A stretch of DNA of 64,000 nt from Dromaius novaehollandiae. Lineage: Eukaryota; Chordata; Aves; Casuariiformes; Dromaiidae. A program made the position numbers and the translations under genes. Under the pieces are notes generated by a model, which was not told the origin of the DNA, made no database searches, and worked only from the letters and a program-made list of their open reading frames with translations. Location: NCBI RefSeq assembly GCF_036370855.1, contig NC_088112.1, positions 15,740,469 to 15,804,468 of the forward strand. The letters run 5' to 3'. Below are positions 1 through 12,185 of this stretch, piece after piece. Numbering within the stretch: position 1 is the stretch's first letter; every line of letters starts with the position of its first letter.

Positions 1-3000
1 TTGTTAGCCTCTGGGTTGGACTATGGCCTTTGACTTGGGAACATATTGTAAGTGCTGTGACTAGGTCATGAGCAGCATTGTTTGCTAAAGGTAAAGCTGG
101 GTACACACAGTCATCGTTTAGGTCAATTATGTTTCGTTCCTCATTGGGAATGTGCAGTGACTGTAAGGAGGGTGCAGTGCTTATTCACTTATGCCCCTTC
201 TGTTACAGAGGTGTGTTTGCCTGCAGCTGAGCTGTAGCTTTTGGTTTGGGATAGTGTGTGACAGGGTATGCGCCATGACATCTTGCCGTTGTGCATTTAT
301 TCACAGGATGTGCTTGTAGCACTCATGTCAGGGTGGGTTTGGGTTTAAAGTGAGCACATTGCTTTACAGGGTGTGTTTACTTGATTATGTGTTGTATTCG
401 GCAGGGTGTGTCACTGACTGCATGCTGTAATACACAGAACTGCCGTCCAGGAAAAGGAAAAAACATTTTAGAGAAGGAATAGAAAATGGCATAAAGCATT
501 AAAAAATATAAATAACATCATCTGAGAAAATCTTTCTGAAGGGACAGGATGCCCACGTAGGTGAAGAATTTGAATACTAGGGCTGGGCTAAGTATAATCA
601 GTAACAAAAGTTCAGCCCTTCCTCTTAGGATTTTGATAAGCTATGTGTTGACAGTACTTTCCAAACGCCAGAGAACAAAAAGGCAAGCTTTAAGCCATGA
701 TGAAGAGTAGTCTGTGTTCATCATTATCTTATAAGTTATAGTTGTCAATCTACTGCAAGACTGGACTATAAATGGACATCAGAATAAATTAGGATCTACA
801 TAGCAAAGGACTTAAAGAGGGTCTTCTTCATTGAGTATCTGAGCTTTTCCCTTAAAGAATCCATAATAACAACCTCTCCTCTTCCTGTTCAATATGTAGA
901 AACAATAGCCTGATTATCTGATAGATCACAGGGCTGGCTACAGCTGCCATGTGTATTTTTATGTATGGAGGAGGAGGTCTGTGCGGCCCTGTGGCCTCTT
1001 CCTTGTCCTGTGGCAGTGGGCAAGCACTGTGCTGGGCAGTGCTAATGGGAATCTGCAGCTCTTAAAGTCCCTAGGAAATTTACCCTGTTTTTGATATGGT
1101 TTCTTTCTCTTTCCTTGTTTGCTTTACTTTTTAGTGTGTCAGGAATTAGCTATGAGAAAGTCATAGTGAGCAGAACATTTTTCTATTTGGTTCCTTTTCT
1201 ACTGTGGAAATGAACTCCATGAACAAGTTTCAGCTGCTGCCACAGGCTTACCTCATGCTTTCGTAGCCGTCCCTCTATTGATCAGTGTTTGCTGTAGTTC
1301 AGGAAGCTGCAAATGCATGAGAGGTCATGGCCAAAGATTCAAGTTAACAGTTAACTAGAGCTAAGTCCTTTAACAGAGGACTTTGAACCTAAGAGAGAGG
1401 GCCAAATCTCAAAGACATTTGAGATTAGCAACAAAAAAAGAGTTTGGGATTAGTGCCTGGTTCACAGAGGGAGAATGCACTGTGCTGAGTTAGATGCTTA
1501 AATTCTGTGTACTTTGGAAAGGAAGAGTTAGGAAACTAAGGACTGGGAGCATCTGTAGCTAACACACTGAGTGCTGAGATGCCTGCATCAGCCAGTAGGA
1601 AATGGTAAGAAGGAAGGGGCTTTTCTATCTCACTCTGAAGCTCTGATTCAAGACCCAAAAGCATTTGCTTATGGGTTTAAGTCACACGTTTGGCATGAAC
1701 ACCTGAATCACTCTTCTTCGTGAAACTATACCCAGAAGAAGAGCCGTGACCTTTGTCTTATGTAATTGCCAAGTGCTTAAGATTACTGCCCCAGAAGTGG
1801 GTTTTGGACCTTAGGACTTGAGAGGACTGGGAGTGCTGTGAGAGGCTTTAGGGCATTCAGAGAATGAAGAGAAATGCCCTATGCCCTGCTTCTTAAAGCT
1901 GAGCCACTGTGAAGCCAGGAATGAAAAGTTCCTGGTGCCAGAACAGAGTGCCCAGTTAGGAGTCTTAGCTGGGCAACAGGGGCATATTGGAGCAGGGATC
2001 TAGGGGGTCCGTGACTGACTAATGTTAAATGAGTAAGCACTCTCGAGGTCCCCCACTGCCTCATACTCTGAGCCCAATTCAGTCACAGCATGCCTAGGAA
2101 ATTGAGTCCTTAAAACCTTATCAACATACCTGCTTTCTGGATAGGCCTAAGCAAGAAGTAGCTGCCTGAATTCAGCCTGGTCGGAGGAGCAGGACTTCTG
2201 AGCACAAAGAGGCATTAGACCTTTTGGCGCCTGAAGAAGCTGTTGTCAGAAACCGTAGGCACTTACAGCATCTGACATAGCTGGGATGGGGGAGGCAGAG
2301 CTTTCCTGGGTTGCTGTCAGGAGCATAGGCGCCAGCAGTCTGCATAAGTTGCACTTCAGTGCCTGAGTGTTATTTTGGATTTCTCCCAGAGATCTTGCAC
2401 TGGCATGCTCTCAGTGGGGAGTCAGCGTGGAAAGCTAGGCAGGGACTAGTGATGCTGAGTGCCTGGCTTGCTGCATTAAGAATGACCTTCTCAAAATGAG
2501 CAGCTTCTTCCTAGATATGAGTTGTGGAAGCCAGCCTGGGCCTCTTGAGTGTATGGTCAGCCTGTGATCAGGTCTGTGTCTAGCAGGAGGGAATGGCAGC
2601 AATACATGACACCTGGCATTTTTCAACAGAATGACTATCTGAGTATTCAATAGCACTGGGTCATCACAAAGACCCATAGGCAGGGAACAAGTTAAACAAC
2701 CCAAACCTTTATCAAGGAGGAATTTTTCAAAGAAGGTACTAGAAGCTTTGTTGGAAGACTTGCCAAATCCTACTTCAGCAATTTGTGGATATCCAGTCAA
2801 GTTATTGCAGCTTAGCAAGTTCTCACCCATCATTTGAGCCATTGGAACTGGCCGCGTGTGTGAGATGTTGAATAGCACCTCACTTTTGGCATGCTAGTCC
2901 ATGCTGCCTTATCAGCTTTCTCAGTGGTTTCCTCTAGATATTGTATAGTGTTCAGGGAAATCAGTAAGCCCAGTGGGACTTTTCAGGCAAGAGATAGAGT

Positions 3001-3478
3001 CTTTTTCCATCTTTTTCATAGGAAGGACATGGATTCATAATTGCTTCTTCTGTGAGTTGCTAGCATGTGGCCTGTTCTGTGACTGACACTTGAGTTTTCA
3101 TGACTCTTGCTTGGTCCTTTGCCAGTCCTATGATGACTGAGGTTTTCTCAGTGCTAACGCATGTGTTGCAGAAGTCAGGGAGTGGCTGGAGAAGATCTTT
3201 TTAAAAGAGTTTTTTTTAACCCTCTAATGAACAAAGACAGAAGAGATTGGCTCTGGCCTTCTATTGATTTCATCTGCGGTCTATGCACTCCACACTCCTG
3301 AAATGTCATTGTTAGCATTTGATTCACCAGGATCTGGCCTCTGGAGTCAGTTTTGGATGCCCAGCTTCAGATGACCTGGAATCCAATTTAGCATCTGCCC
3401 TCGAGGCTGATTTCAGCTGAAGTTGCCATTTGGCCAAACAGATATTCCAAACTGGTAATCATCTTCTTTAAGGGTTGG
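1..3478. other. Intergenic DNA, no gene recognised
   Basis: No open frame here reads like a known protein, and the longest (about 147 codons near 2435-2878, minus strand) has no recognisable domain. The first 450 bases contain a loose series of related GT-rich phrases of the CAGGGTGTGT type, near 206, 261, 302, 328, 367 and 401. Their irregular spacing suggests a very degenerate minisatellite. The rest is ordinary AT-moderate noncoding DNA with few CpGs. Confidence 0.6.
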
Positions 3479-3520
3479 CATCTCTCTTAATATATGTTTT
3501 AGCATATATTAAGAGAGATG
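3479..3520. repeat. Perfect inverted repeat, 18-bp arms, 6-base loop
   Basis: The left arm (3479-3496) and right arm (3503-3520) are exact reverse complements around the six-base loop TTTTAG (3497-3502). Pairing stops abruptly on both sides at 3478/3521. The arms are AT-rich in the middle with CT/AG ends, and a short (GA)n run follows the right arm. The 42-nt span is shorter than a usual microRNA precursor. No flanking element was recognised, so its origin is unknown. Confidence 0.9.
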
Positions 3521-5150
3521 GAGAGAGAGAGAGGATGCTGTAAATACAGAGACAACAGGAAAAAAATGACAAATTATGTAACACCAAAGAGAGAAACTGC
3601 TTAAGTTATGAGTAACTAGGAGAGGGGGATTGGGAAGAAATGAGAGCAGATAATGCTCTCATTGCCCTCTCAATGAGGGTAGACTTCTCCAGGGGCTTAG
3701 AGACGAGGATGAGAGGTTTCAGCTTGTGGCAGAAGGAAAGAGGAGATGAAGCTGGGGAGCTGACTCATTAGAAATGAAATTCAAGTGCAGACAGCAAAGG
3801 TCCTTTTCAAATGACAGTGAGTATAATCAGAAATTATCAAACCAGGTTGACTTGAACAAGCAACATATACATACAGAAAACTCCCCCTGCCTATGGAGGA
3901 AGCCAGGCCTAGCAGTTTCCACACTTTACCCTCGACAGAGAAGCCCCTTTCAGCCTGCCCCCTATAAGGCCACTTGATGGTTCTTGCTCCCGTGTTTTGC
4001 AGAAGAGGAGCACTGCCCTTTTCACACAGTGGTGATAAGCCTGCAGTGGAGCTAGCTGAGTTTTATTTTAATTGGACTTTTAAACTTTTTTCCTGGCACT
4101 TTATGAACGGAAGGGATCGGTCTGACTCAGAGACTGGGCTATTTCCAAGCATTAATCTTAGCTGCCGTATGTTAATGTAGTTTGGCTGTGCTGCATCCTA
4201 TGGTGTAGAGTAAGATGTTTGTATCCTTGCATCTCTGGTGTTAGAGTCTACTGAAGGGAATACATCTGATATATTGGCAAATTCTGATCATCTGATGTTC
4301 AATCTACAAACATTTGACCAAATTCTGTGAGAAAAACATTTTTATAAAAAAATCCATATTCTGTTCTATTAAAATACTCCCAAAGTTCACATTTTATCAT
4401 TCTATAATAGTGATTGCCAAAGTGGTAATGTCTGGGGCAACTCTTTGGCCTGTGCTGACTCTGAAATCTGCATACAGGTTTTGGTTATCACAATATTGAG
4501 TCAAAGGTACTAAACCTTGGTATATTGGGTTGGGTTCAGTGATACAACAGTTTGCCCCTTCCCTTTTAGTTGTCTTGGAAGTGTGGTTACAACAAAGACA
4601 TAAACAAAGATGATTATTCTGTTCACCAAGGCTTTTCCTAACGCACTAAAATATGGGTCTCTCATCGTTTGTGTTTCACTTCTCTACACTCTCTCATGAA
4701 TGGTTACGTTCTATGATGATTATGTTCAAACTTTATCCGTCCTTTGAGCATGCACACACAAAGTATTCGGTGACTGCCTGCCTATTCTTCAATGTCATCT
4801 TGCTCATGCATTCTCTTCCCTGAAATCATGACAGGAACAACCCTATGGATGAAAAAGAGAGAAGTTTCCAATTCCACTTACTGAAATGGAATTTCCATGC
4901 TGCCCTTTTTCCGCGTTGGTAGATGTTTTTTGCTAGGGACAGTAGTGTAAACAGTGTCAGAGATGCGACAACTTCATTGCAAGGTTATTCACAGAGGCTA
5001 ACATTAGCATAATAAAGCTAATTTTCCTAAATTCCCTCTCTAGCCTAAGTACGAGAAAGGTTCACAGGGCCACTGCCACAGAGCAGTTCAGACCAGGACT
5101 CTAAGTAACCTCTTTCTGTGGAGTACAGAGTGTATCCAGAGAGATTAACC
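3521..5150. other. Intergenic DNA, no gene recognised
   Basis: Short open frames of 60-70 codons occur by chance in this AT-rich stretch and none shows a recognisable motif. No simple repeat longer than the short GA run next to the hairpin was seen. Confidence 0.55.
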
Positions 5151-5152
5151 GC

Positions 5153-5905
5153 TTGAGCTTAAAATGTGCAACTTGCCCATATACTCCCAGTGACACTGTC
5201 ACAGACACACTGGTCTTTTCTGCTGACGTGGAGAAAGAAGTTCTTGATCGGGTAGCCAGAGATTTATTGTTCAGGACAACTTTCCTCAATTCTGTTCCCA
5301 GCTCAGCAACTGAATTTTCCAGCAGTCCTGTACAGGGATTCCTCGGACCTTAGCTTTCTGTATGGGAAATGGTGTAAGTTATTATGTTCATTAATGGAAG
5401 ACATTTCTCCAGAAGTCGTAGAAGAAGGCAGAGATTTGATGGACAGCTGATGGTCACTCAACAATGAATACAAAAGGCTTAAAGTCAAGGTATTGGCTTG
5501 TGATAGTATGGGCTAAAAATTAACGAATCTCTCCCTTCCAGTGTGAGAGAAGCTAGGCACACAACTTTCCCAGACTGCAGGGAAATTTTATGCGCACATT
5601 TTACATTTTTCTATTTCCCCAAAGCAAACGCTGAAACAGCCAGGCCGACGTTTGCGAGCATATGACTGACGAACAGTACGTACACTTACCGTCCAGAGAC
5701 TCGTCAGAGTGACAAGCGGAGCTGTAGAAGATAGAGATGACTCATGATTGGAGCTTTATGTAAATGAGGAACATCTTCTGTTGCTTCCTGTTGTACCAAT
5801 AAGGCCACGTAAAGTTCACGTCGGTGACGTTGCAGTCGCATACCCCTTCTGTCCTTGACACAGCGTAGGGATAGAGCGCAAGATAGGTGTGATTCCCCCA
5901 GAAAG
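5153..5905 (+). other. CpG-dense patch with short open frames, possibly decayed coding sequence
   Basis: Within AT-rich surroundings, the part from about 5640 to 5890 carries roughly 15 CpG dinucleotides in 250 bases. A 66-codon frame (5153-5353) is followed by a shifted frame from 5352 with a protein-like run broken by a TGA near 5448. Further open stretches run from 5703 to about 6000, broken by stops. This could be a decayed exon set, an old retrosequence or chance. I cannot match it to any family, and no splice sites or poly(A) tail were identified. Confidence 0.2.
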
Positions 5906-7840
5906 ATCAAAGCTGCTAGTGAATCTGAATGTGAAATCCCTGAAACATCAGGCCAGAAATTCATTCCCAGCAGCAATGCCCGGAGAAAGTTTGCTGTTGC
6001 CTTTTGCTGTCAGTTGCAAAAGTGATTGAGTCTCTTACCACTGACCAAAAATTTTGAGGAAGAGCCACATAAGGGAGAAGTTGCGGATTTCAGTGAAGTG
6101 TTCTCTCCTTGGGAATTAATCTCTTATAGTAAGATTTATGGGTCCTCTGTGACAAAGCTAGTAATCTCATTTAGCTTATCCAAAGCATGAGGAGAAGTCT
6201 ACTGCTACATGGCGTAATATTGTGCCCTCTCAGAATGGCCTCTTGTACGCAGTGTACCCTAGGCAAGAGCAAAGAGGAGGAGTGGAAGAGTAAAAAAGCA
6301 GTGTGGTTGAAGTGTGTCTATCCAAAGCCACAGATAATGTTATTCCAGGTGGAAGGCCAAATTCTTTATGACTCACCCCCACAGAAATCAAGCTGGAGTT
6401 TATGGAAGGCAATGGAATTAATCTAAAAAGTCCAACATCTTGACCCCCTTAGCTGTCTTATTTCTAGGGCGCAATGACTCATGTGTATGTGTATTGCTAG
6501 CAGATACAGCGTAGCATGACTACTGCAGGTGACTGCAGAGAGCCAAAAGGAGTTAAAATGTCGACAAACTAGAAAGCATTTGTCTTGCGTTATCTACATT
6601 GTTTAAAACCAGAAGGAAGATTTAATTGACCTGAGTGGGAGTTTTACTTGAGTAAGGACTTCAGGAGCTGAAATTAGAGATAAAAAATCATCTACTTCAC
6701 TAGCCCAGAGATCTCAGAAGAATTACTCCCTCTATTTACTTTATGCAATTCTCTTCAGAGAGATGCAAGTACCTTCCCTCAAATCCTTTCAGAGACCATA
6801 CCACTGTTTCTCTATTTTCAGCCTATTTCTTCTTATATGTGATTCCATTCATTTATCTGTAGTTACTATCTGGCTGAAATGCTATAACCAGTTTTTTTTC
6901 CTCCATTGAAGGCACTATAAATGCAGATCATACTTTGCATTAATCCTAATTTGATAATGCTAAGTACATTTGGTTCATTTATCTTTATTTCATTTTTTCC
7001 TTCTCTAATTGGTCCAAACCTCCATATGTGGCAACCAGTCCTATCTATTTTAACCCTGCTTTTGCTAGTATTCCTGTTGAATTAATCTGCATGCTTTGAC
7101 TGCCAGGGAAGTCTGCAGCAAACTTCCTAGACAAGTGATGAACTGATTCAACTTGTATTTCTCACTGAGTTTAAAGGTCAGTCTTATGATGCCAAGAGTT
7201 CTTCCATGAGCTAAGTCCTTCATGTATTTTTGCTCTTTTCATTGCCCATTCTCCATTCTGTCCCGCAATGTAATGGTTGATAATTGCACCCTTTTCAATG
7301 GTTTATCTCCCAGTCCATTGAAAGTAGAACTTTTTCTCAGCAGAAGGCTGACTCATAAGGTATGCTGCCTTCTATCCTTAGAAGTAAGTGAGTCACTAAT
7401 GGATTTTTCATTATGCATTCAAGTGCAATAGATTGAAATTTTGTCCTAACAGTCTAGTCCTGAGTTAGTGTCGCACAGTCTTTTCGATTTGGTGTTTTAG
7501 TTACGTCTCACCATGGCTCTGTGAGATACAATAGATGCTGTAAAATATACAAAATAGCTATTTTGTGTTATATGCTATGAGTATTGCTGTTAACTTTAGC
7601 AGCACTGTGGTTTCATGCTGTGTGCTGTGCGCTTATCCAGCTAAAATAATACGCAGCTTCCTTCGCACTTACAATATAACATGCTTTACCGTGTTTTTTG
7701 AGATTTGTTTGAAAGCCAAGGAGATTAGGAGGTAACTAAAATAATATGAATCATTGGTACTATTGCATTAATTGTCATAGTCCTTTTATTCTTGCAACAT
7801 TAATTCGCTAATCTTTCAAACACTCTGAAGATTCACCACA
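5906..7840. other. Intergenic DNA, no gene recognised
   Basis: This is AT-rich noncoding sequence. A 79-codon plus-strand frame (6187-6426) overlaps a 60-codon minus-strand frame. Neither has recognisable domains, and both are about the size expected by chance. Confidence 0.55.
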
Positions 7841-7984
7841 TCTCACAATGGCCCATGAAAGAAAGCTAAGTGCTATTATTTATACTTCATAAACATGAGA
7901 GTTGAGGTTGGGGGAGGTTAAGTTACTTGTCATAGGGAGACGATGGGACTACTGTGGATGAAACCCAGGAGTCCTGAACATTGT
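7841..7984 (-). repeat. MIR/CORE-SINE-like relic (antisense)
   Basis: On the + strand this reads like the reverse complement of a MIR-type SINE. A GAGGTTAAGTTACTTGTCAT phrase corresponds to the GAGGTTAAGTGACTTG...GGTCAC core. It is followed by a phrase of the ...GATGAAACCCAGGAGTCCTGA type. It is heavily diverged, as expected for an ancient amniote SINE. The call rests on remembered consensus and was not aligned. Confidence 0.55.
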
Positions 7985-10239
7985 TTTTTATAGAGCAATA
8001 TTTTGTATGAAAGATTTTGCTGTATTCACAGTCACTGGTATGTAACTTTGAGTCATGTCAATGTTAATGAGCATTTGGCAGAGTTCTCTCTGTAAAGTTG
8101 CAACGTAGCCTGCAATTCACAGGAGAGTGGCGGTTTTTGCATATGCATGTTGTACGCTGTTAAACTGGCTTTGCAGGGTATTTGGGGGGGGAGGTCTTGA
8201 ATCTCTCTGATACCAGCAGAAGCTGTTGTTTAAAACTGTATGGTGAGGATGCAAAAGGGTTGCTGCTAGGGTGGTTGCTTTTTCCTTCATTACACAAAAG
8301 TGGATATGCTGCAATGACAAGTTTGTAAATCATAGCTAGTTCCGTTCTCACACCACCCAATAACCTCACAATTTCTCTGTCACCTTCCTGAAGACCTTGG
8401 GAAGATAGGATTTATGATAAAAATTGGAGTTGAAATGCTACATGTATATCAAAGCTGAAAATAGGTAGCTGGATGACCTTTTGCAGTTTGAGCAAACGCA
8501 CTCATTTCCTTTACGTTACTTACTGTTTCCCTCCGACGCTTGGCATAATAGGAAAATCCTCCATGGCTGTTGTCATTAATCAGCAGCTCCGCTGTGCTGC
8601 CTCCTGCCCCTTTCAGTGCACAGCGCAGAACAGCTCGGCAGGCTCGTGCTGGGGGATCGCTCTTTCTGAGCCGTCAAGCATCAGTGCCCCAGAAACTTGA
8701 GTGTTTCGGTTCAGCTGCAATGGATTAGAGAATACCGTGAGCAGCGTGCGCTAAATTCAGTACGCTATCAGAATAAGGAAAAAGCCCTCTTCTTTGGGGC
8801 TTAGAAAACAAATCAGGCACTCACTGGATTTTACAATGGTGTTTCTCAGTGCTTGTGATTAGGCTGAGATGAATAATGAAATACAGAGTCTGTAAATTTA
8901 GATTTCACTTCATTTCCATATGTGGGATAATATAATTTATTTTCATGTTGTTGCTAATATTTGCATAGTCATCTGACATTTATAAAGAAGGTCTATGAAT
9001 CTTTAGGACAAATAATTTCTCCAGAAATATGTTCTGAAGTGCCTAATAATGATGATTTGCACATTACTTGCATCCTCTGATTTATTTCTCTCTGTCATCT
9101 GATCAAGGTGCAGAAGTTCTACAACATGACCAGACGACGCAAACCACAGATAGTGCAGCACTCATACACATGCTTCCTGCTAAAAGTGAGGCAAGTATTT
9201 AGAAATAAAAGATGCATTTGCAATAGCTTAATCAGTTTGTGAAATAAAAGAAAGGCTGAAGTTGCCAGAAAGATCGTTTGTCTTGCTGACCTGTACTTCA
9301 TAAAACATAAACAAAAACATGGTGCCAAGTTAGCACTCAGGAAGAGCTGATGGTTCATCAAGTTCTTATCTTTTGCTTCCTGTTGCAGTACAGTGGTACT
9401 GACATCATGTTCCTGCACATGCAATATGCAAAAAGCTCGGGGTTCGTAACTCAGCGTTGGCACACACAAACAACTTTTGCTTGTTGCTATGGGTTTTCTG
9501 CTGTTCTGCTTTTCTCCAGTAAAGTGGATGTCTGTGGGGAGCCAGGTAGACACTCTCTGCAAATGTTTCACAGCACATCCAGCCTTTTGCTTTCCTGTCC
9601 TATAGCTTTCAAATGAAGCTTATAATAAAAAAGATAGAGCACTGTCCAGAAGAGTTTACTCAGTGTGTGTCCCGTTCTTTATGTAGACAAAGTTCCCAGA
9701 GAAGACAAGGGGGGCTCATATGACAGTACGGTTAACAAAAAAGGAGTAAGAAGCCCAGGATATGGCCTCATGCATTTATACTGGCGTCAAATCTCTAGGG
9801 AAATGAGGTTAGTGGCGGTGATGATCATCATAATAATAAATAATGCACACTCCCCTTGGATGTTGGCTGACTATCAAGACAGACTTCCTGATGATGAGAT
9901 ACATCTGTCTGTCTCCAGCATCTTCAAGGTATCTGCAAGGCACCAGTTCTTGCAATTAAAAAGGACAGATGAGAACATGCACAATAAGAGGCAATCCAGG
10001 AGCATTTGTCCCAGACTTCTGTCTCTGATTTCCATGACTCCATATTTGTTTTCTTCTCAGCTTCTCAGACATTAGCAAGCCAAATCTCAGAACAGCTCTG
10101 GCAAGTGCTGGCAGTGGTGGCAGTGGCAACCCAGAGGCCTGGAGGCTTTCACTTTTGCCTGTCATGCTGTGCCTTATTTGCATGAGGTTGAGACAAGAGA
10201 AGGCCCTGACGCATCTTTCTGTGAGGAGGTGTTGCCATC
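7985..10239. other. Intergenic DNA, possible conserved noncoding segment near 8.58-8.78 kb
   Basis: No gene was recognised. The part from about 8580 to 8780 is richer in GC and CpG than its flanks and lacks repeats. That is the appearance of a noncoding element under constraint, but conservation cannot be measured here. Open frames at 9119-9571 (minus) and 9665-10075 (plus) have no recognisable motif and overlap other frames. A short (ATA)n stretch lies near 9826-9843. Confidence 0.45.
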
Positions 10240-10293
10240 AAATACGTCTCCTTTGCTTCTTGTGACAAATACGTCTCCTTTGCTTCTCGTGAG
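10240..10293. repeat. Tandem duplication of a 27-bp unit
   Basis: Two adjacent 27-base copies beginning AAATACGTCTCCTTTGCTTC differ at only a couple of bases near their 3' ends. The duplication is short and recent-looking. It makes a repeated peptide in a minus-strand open frame that otherwise looks spurious. Confidence 0.8.
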
Positions 10294-11880
10294 GGCTGGG
10301 ACTCTGTGCAAATGCCTGTTACCGTGGGATTGTCCGTGAACGCTGCAAGCAGTGCCGGCCCCGTACTGCCTGCAACCGTTGTCTGGGGAAGTGGCTTTCT
10401 GTCGGTTGCCAAACGGAGCTGAAGCAATGCTGCGGCAATGTTTGTGGCTTTTCTGTCGGCCTCGTTGCTGATAATGCCATGCTGCTTTGGGCAGAGGAGA
10501 GGAAGGGCAGCCCCGGGGGCAGCACGAGTCTGACGGTCTGAACGCAGCTCTCGCCCCAGCTCACTGCTTTCCTCCGGCCACGCAGCTTCTTCAGGCTCCG
10601 TTTCCCCGCCCAGAAAGCGGGACCGGCTGTACCCCCTTCCTTGCAGGTGCTGTGCAAGCCGTTCTAGTTTCTAAGATAAAACCAAAAAGCATCTCAGTGC
10701 ACTGGCATGTTTACAGGAATGCCTTCTCCACTGTTGGGGGGGGGAAACCAAGTTTAACTCCAGTAAGTCACGAGACAAGATAAACAGACTTTGGCAATAG
10801 TAGAAGGTACCTCACCACAGCACGTGAACCTGTAACTGCAGTATGAGAACAAGCAAAATTCAACACATCTCAGACATCACTCAAAAATATTTCTTCTGCT
10901 GCTTAAAAGCAAACAGAAGTTGGCATTTACTTTAATCCAGGATTAGAAATACACTTCTGCCTACTCTTGTCTGATCACGCACTCTCCTGACTTTGGACTG
11001 AATGTCTGGTTTTGGTTTATTTCTCACGTATTTGATAATGAAGTAACAAAAGCTGCCTGCTCCATCCAGTCTGACTTTTCATGGGGCTGATTTTTTGTTG
11101 CCGGTTCTCCTAATTTTGTGATTAGTCTCGTGACGTTGAGCTGTTCCGATTTAGTCATAGGTCCTTTTATGATTCTACATGACTTATTTAAATAATGTAC
11201 AACCAAAAATAACCTTTGGTCAAAGCATTTGATGCAGATTCTTTGTTTTCATAAGCCGCTGTTAGTCAGTGTTATAAAATGTGACAGCTTTTTCATGAAA
11301 TTAATGCATAGAAATTGATTTGAGATCCATGAATGGCTTCGTCCCAGCTACACTAGGAGAGGAGGAGGACTTGCCCCTCCAGCTCCCTCCTGCGAAGGGA
11401 AGCAGTGGGTAGTCACTAGCAGGGCACTATGGGTGAAGCCTGGCTCTGTGGATCACTTTCGACTGGAATTTTAAAGGCACTTTGGTACCTAATTCCTATT
11501 GATAGCCCCTGAAAACCTTGATATCTGATCCTTAGGCTGCATTGAACCTCTCAAACAGGAGCAGTAGATGATACCTTAGAAAGCTACGGTGGATACAGCA
11601 GCTTCTGAAGCCTGTGAGGTGCTCAGGGCTGCGACGGTGACTGCTGCTTAGGTGTCCAGGTGGCAGTTGCGCTTTCAGGAGCATTTGAAAAAGAAAGGAG
11701 GAAAGAGTGCTGACAAATTCCCTGTAGACAGCCCTGTCACGCAGTGAAAAATTGGATCAGAGACAGAGCAGCTTTAGGACTCCATTGGATACGTCTGTCA
11801 GTCCATCCCACCGTCCCTCTACCTTTAATGTCCTGGCATTGTAACTGCCACAGCCAGGCATCACTTTTGCAGAGGATTTA
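10294..11880. other. Intergenic DNA, no gene recognised
   Basis: The segment from 10294 to about 10650 is GC-richer and yields overlapping open frames on both strands, including a 112-codon minus-strand frame at 10319-10657. None resembles a known protein. The remainder is AT-rich and featureless. Confidence 0.5.
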
Positions 11881-11884
11881 TTTC

Positions 11885-12185
11885 AGACTCTGCAAACAAA
11901 GTTAAATATGACTATCCTTCACCTACAGACAGAGAAACCAAGGCACAGAGACTCTGAAGGACTTGTACAAGGTTATGTGGTAAATCACAGGCAGTAAATC
12001 ACCAGGCAGCCTCATTTCTTATCACCTATATGAATCCCTAGAACTCACTATCTCCCATAATAATGCTTAACTCAGGATCTTATTTTGAGATTTAATTAAT
12101 ATGCAAAGTGCTTTGATCCCCTTTGATGAAAGATTCTATATAACTTGCCATAATACTTTAAACTAATACCTCTAATTATTATGCA
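11885..12185. repeat. Two MIR-like relics: antisense core followed by sense tail
   Basis: Positions 11920-12010 contain the antisense MIR phrase CAGAGAAACCAAGGCACAGA followed by a match to the 'acttg..caaggtta..' core. Positions 12095-12180 contain a sense tail of the AAAGTGCTTTGATCC ... TATATAA type ending in an AT-rich ATTATTATG. The opposite orientations imply two insertions or a rearranged one. Divergence is high. Confidence 0.55.
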
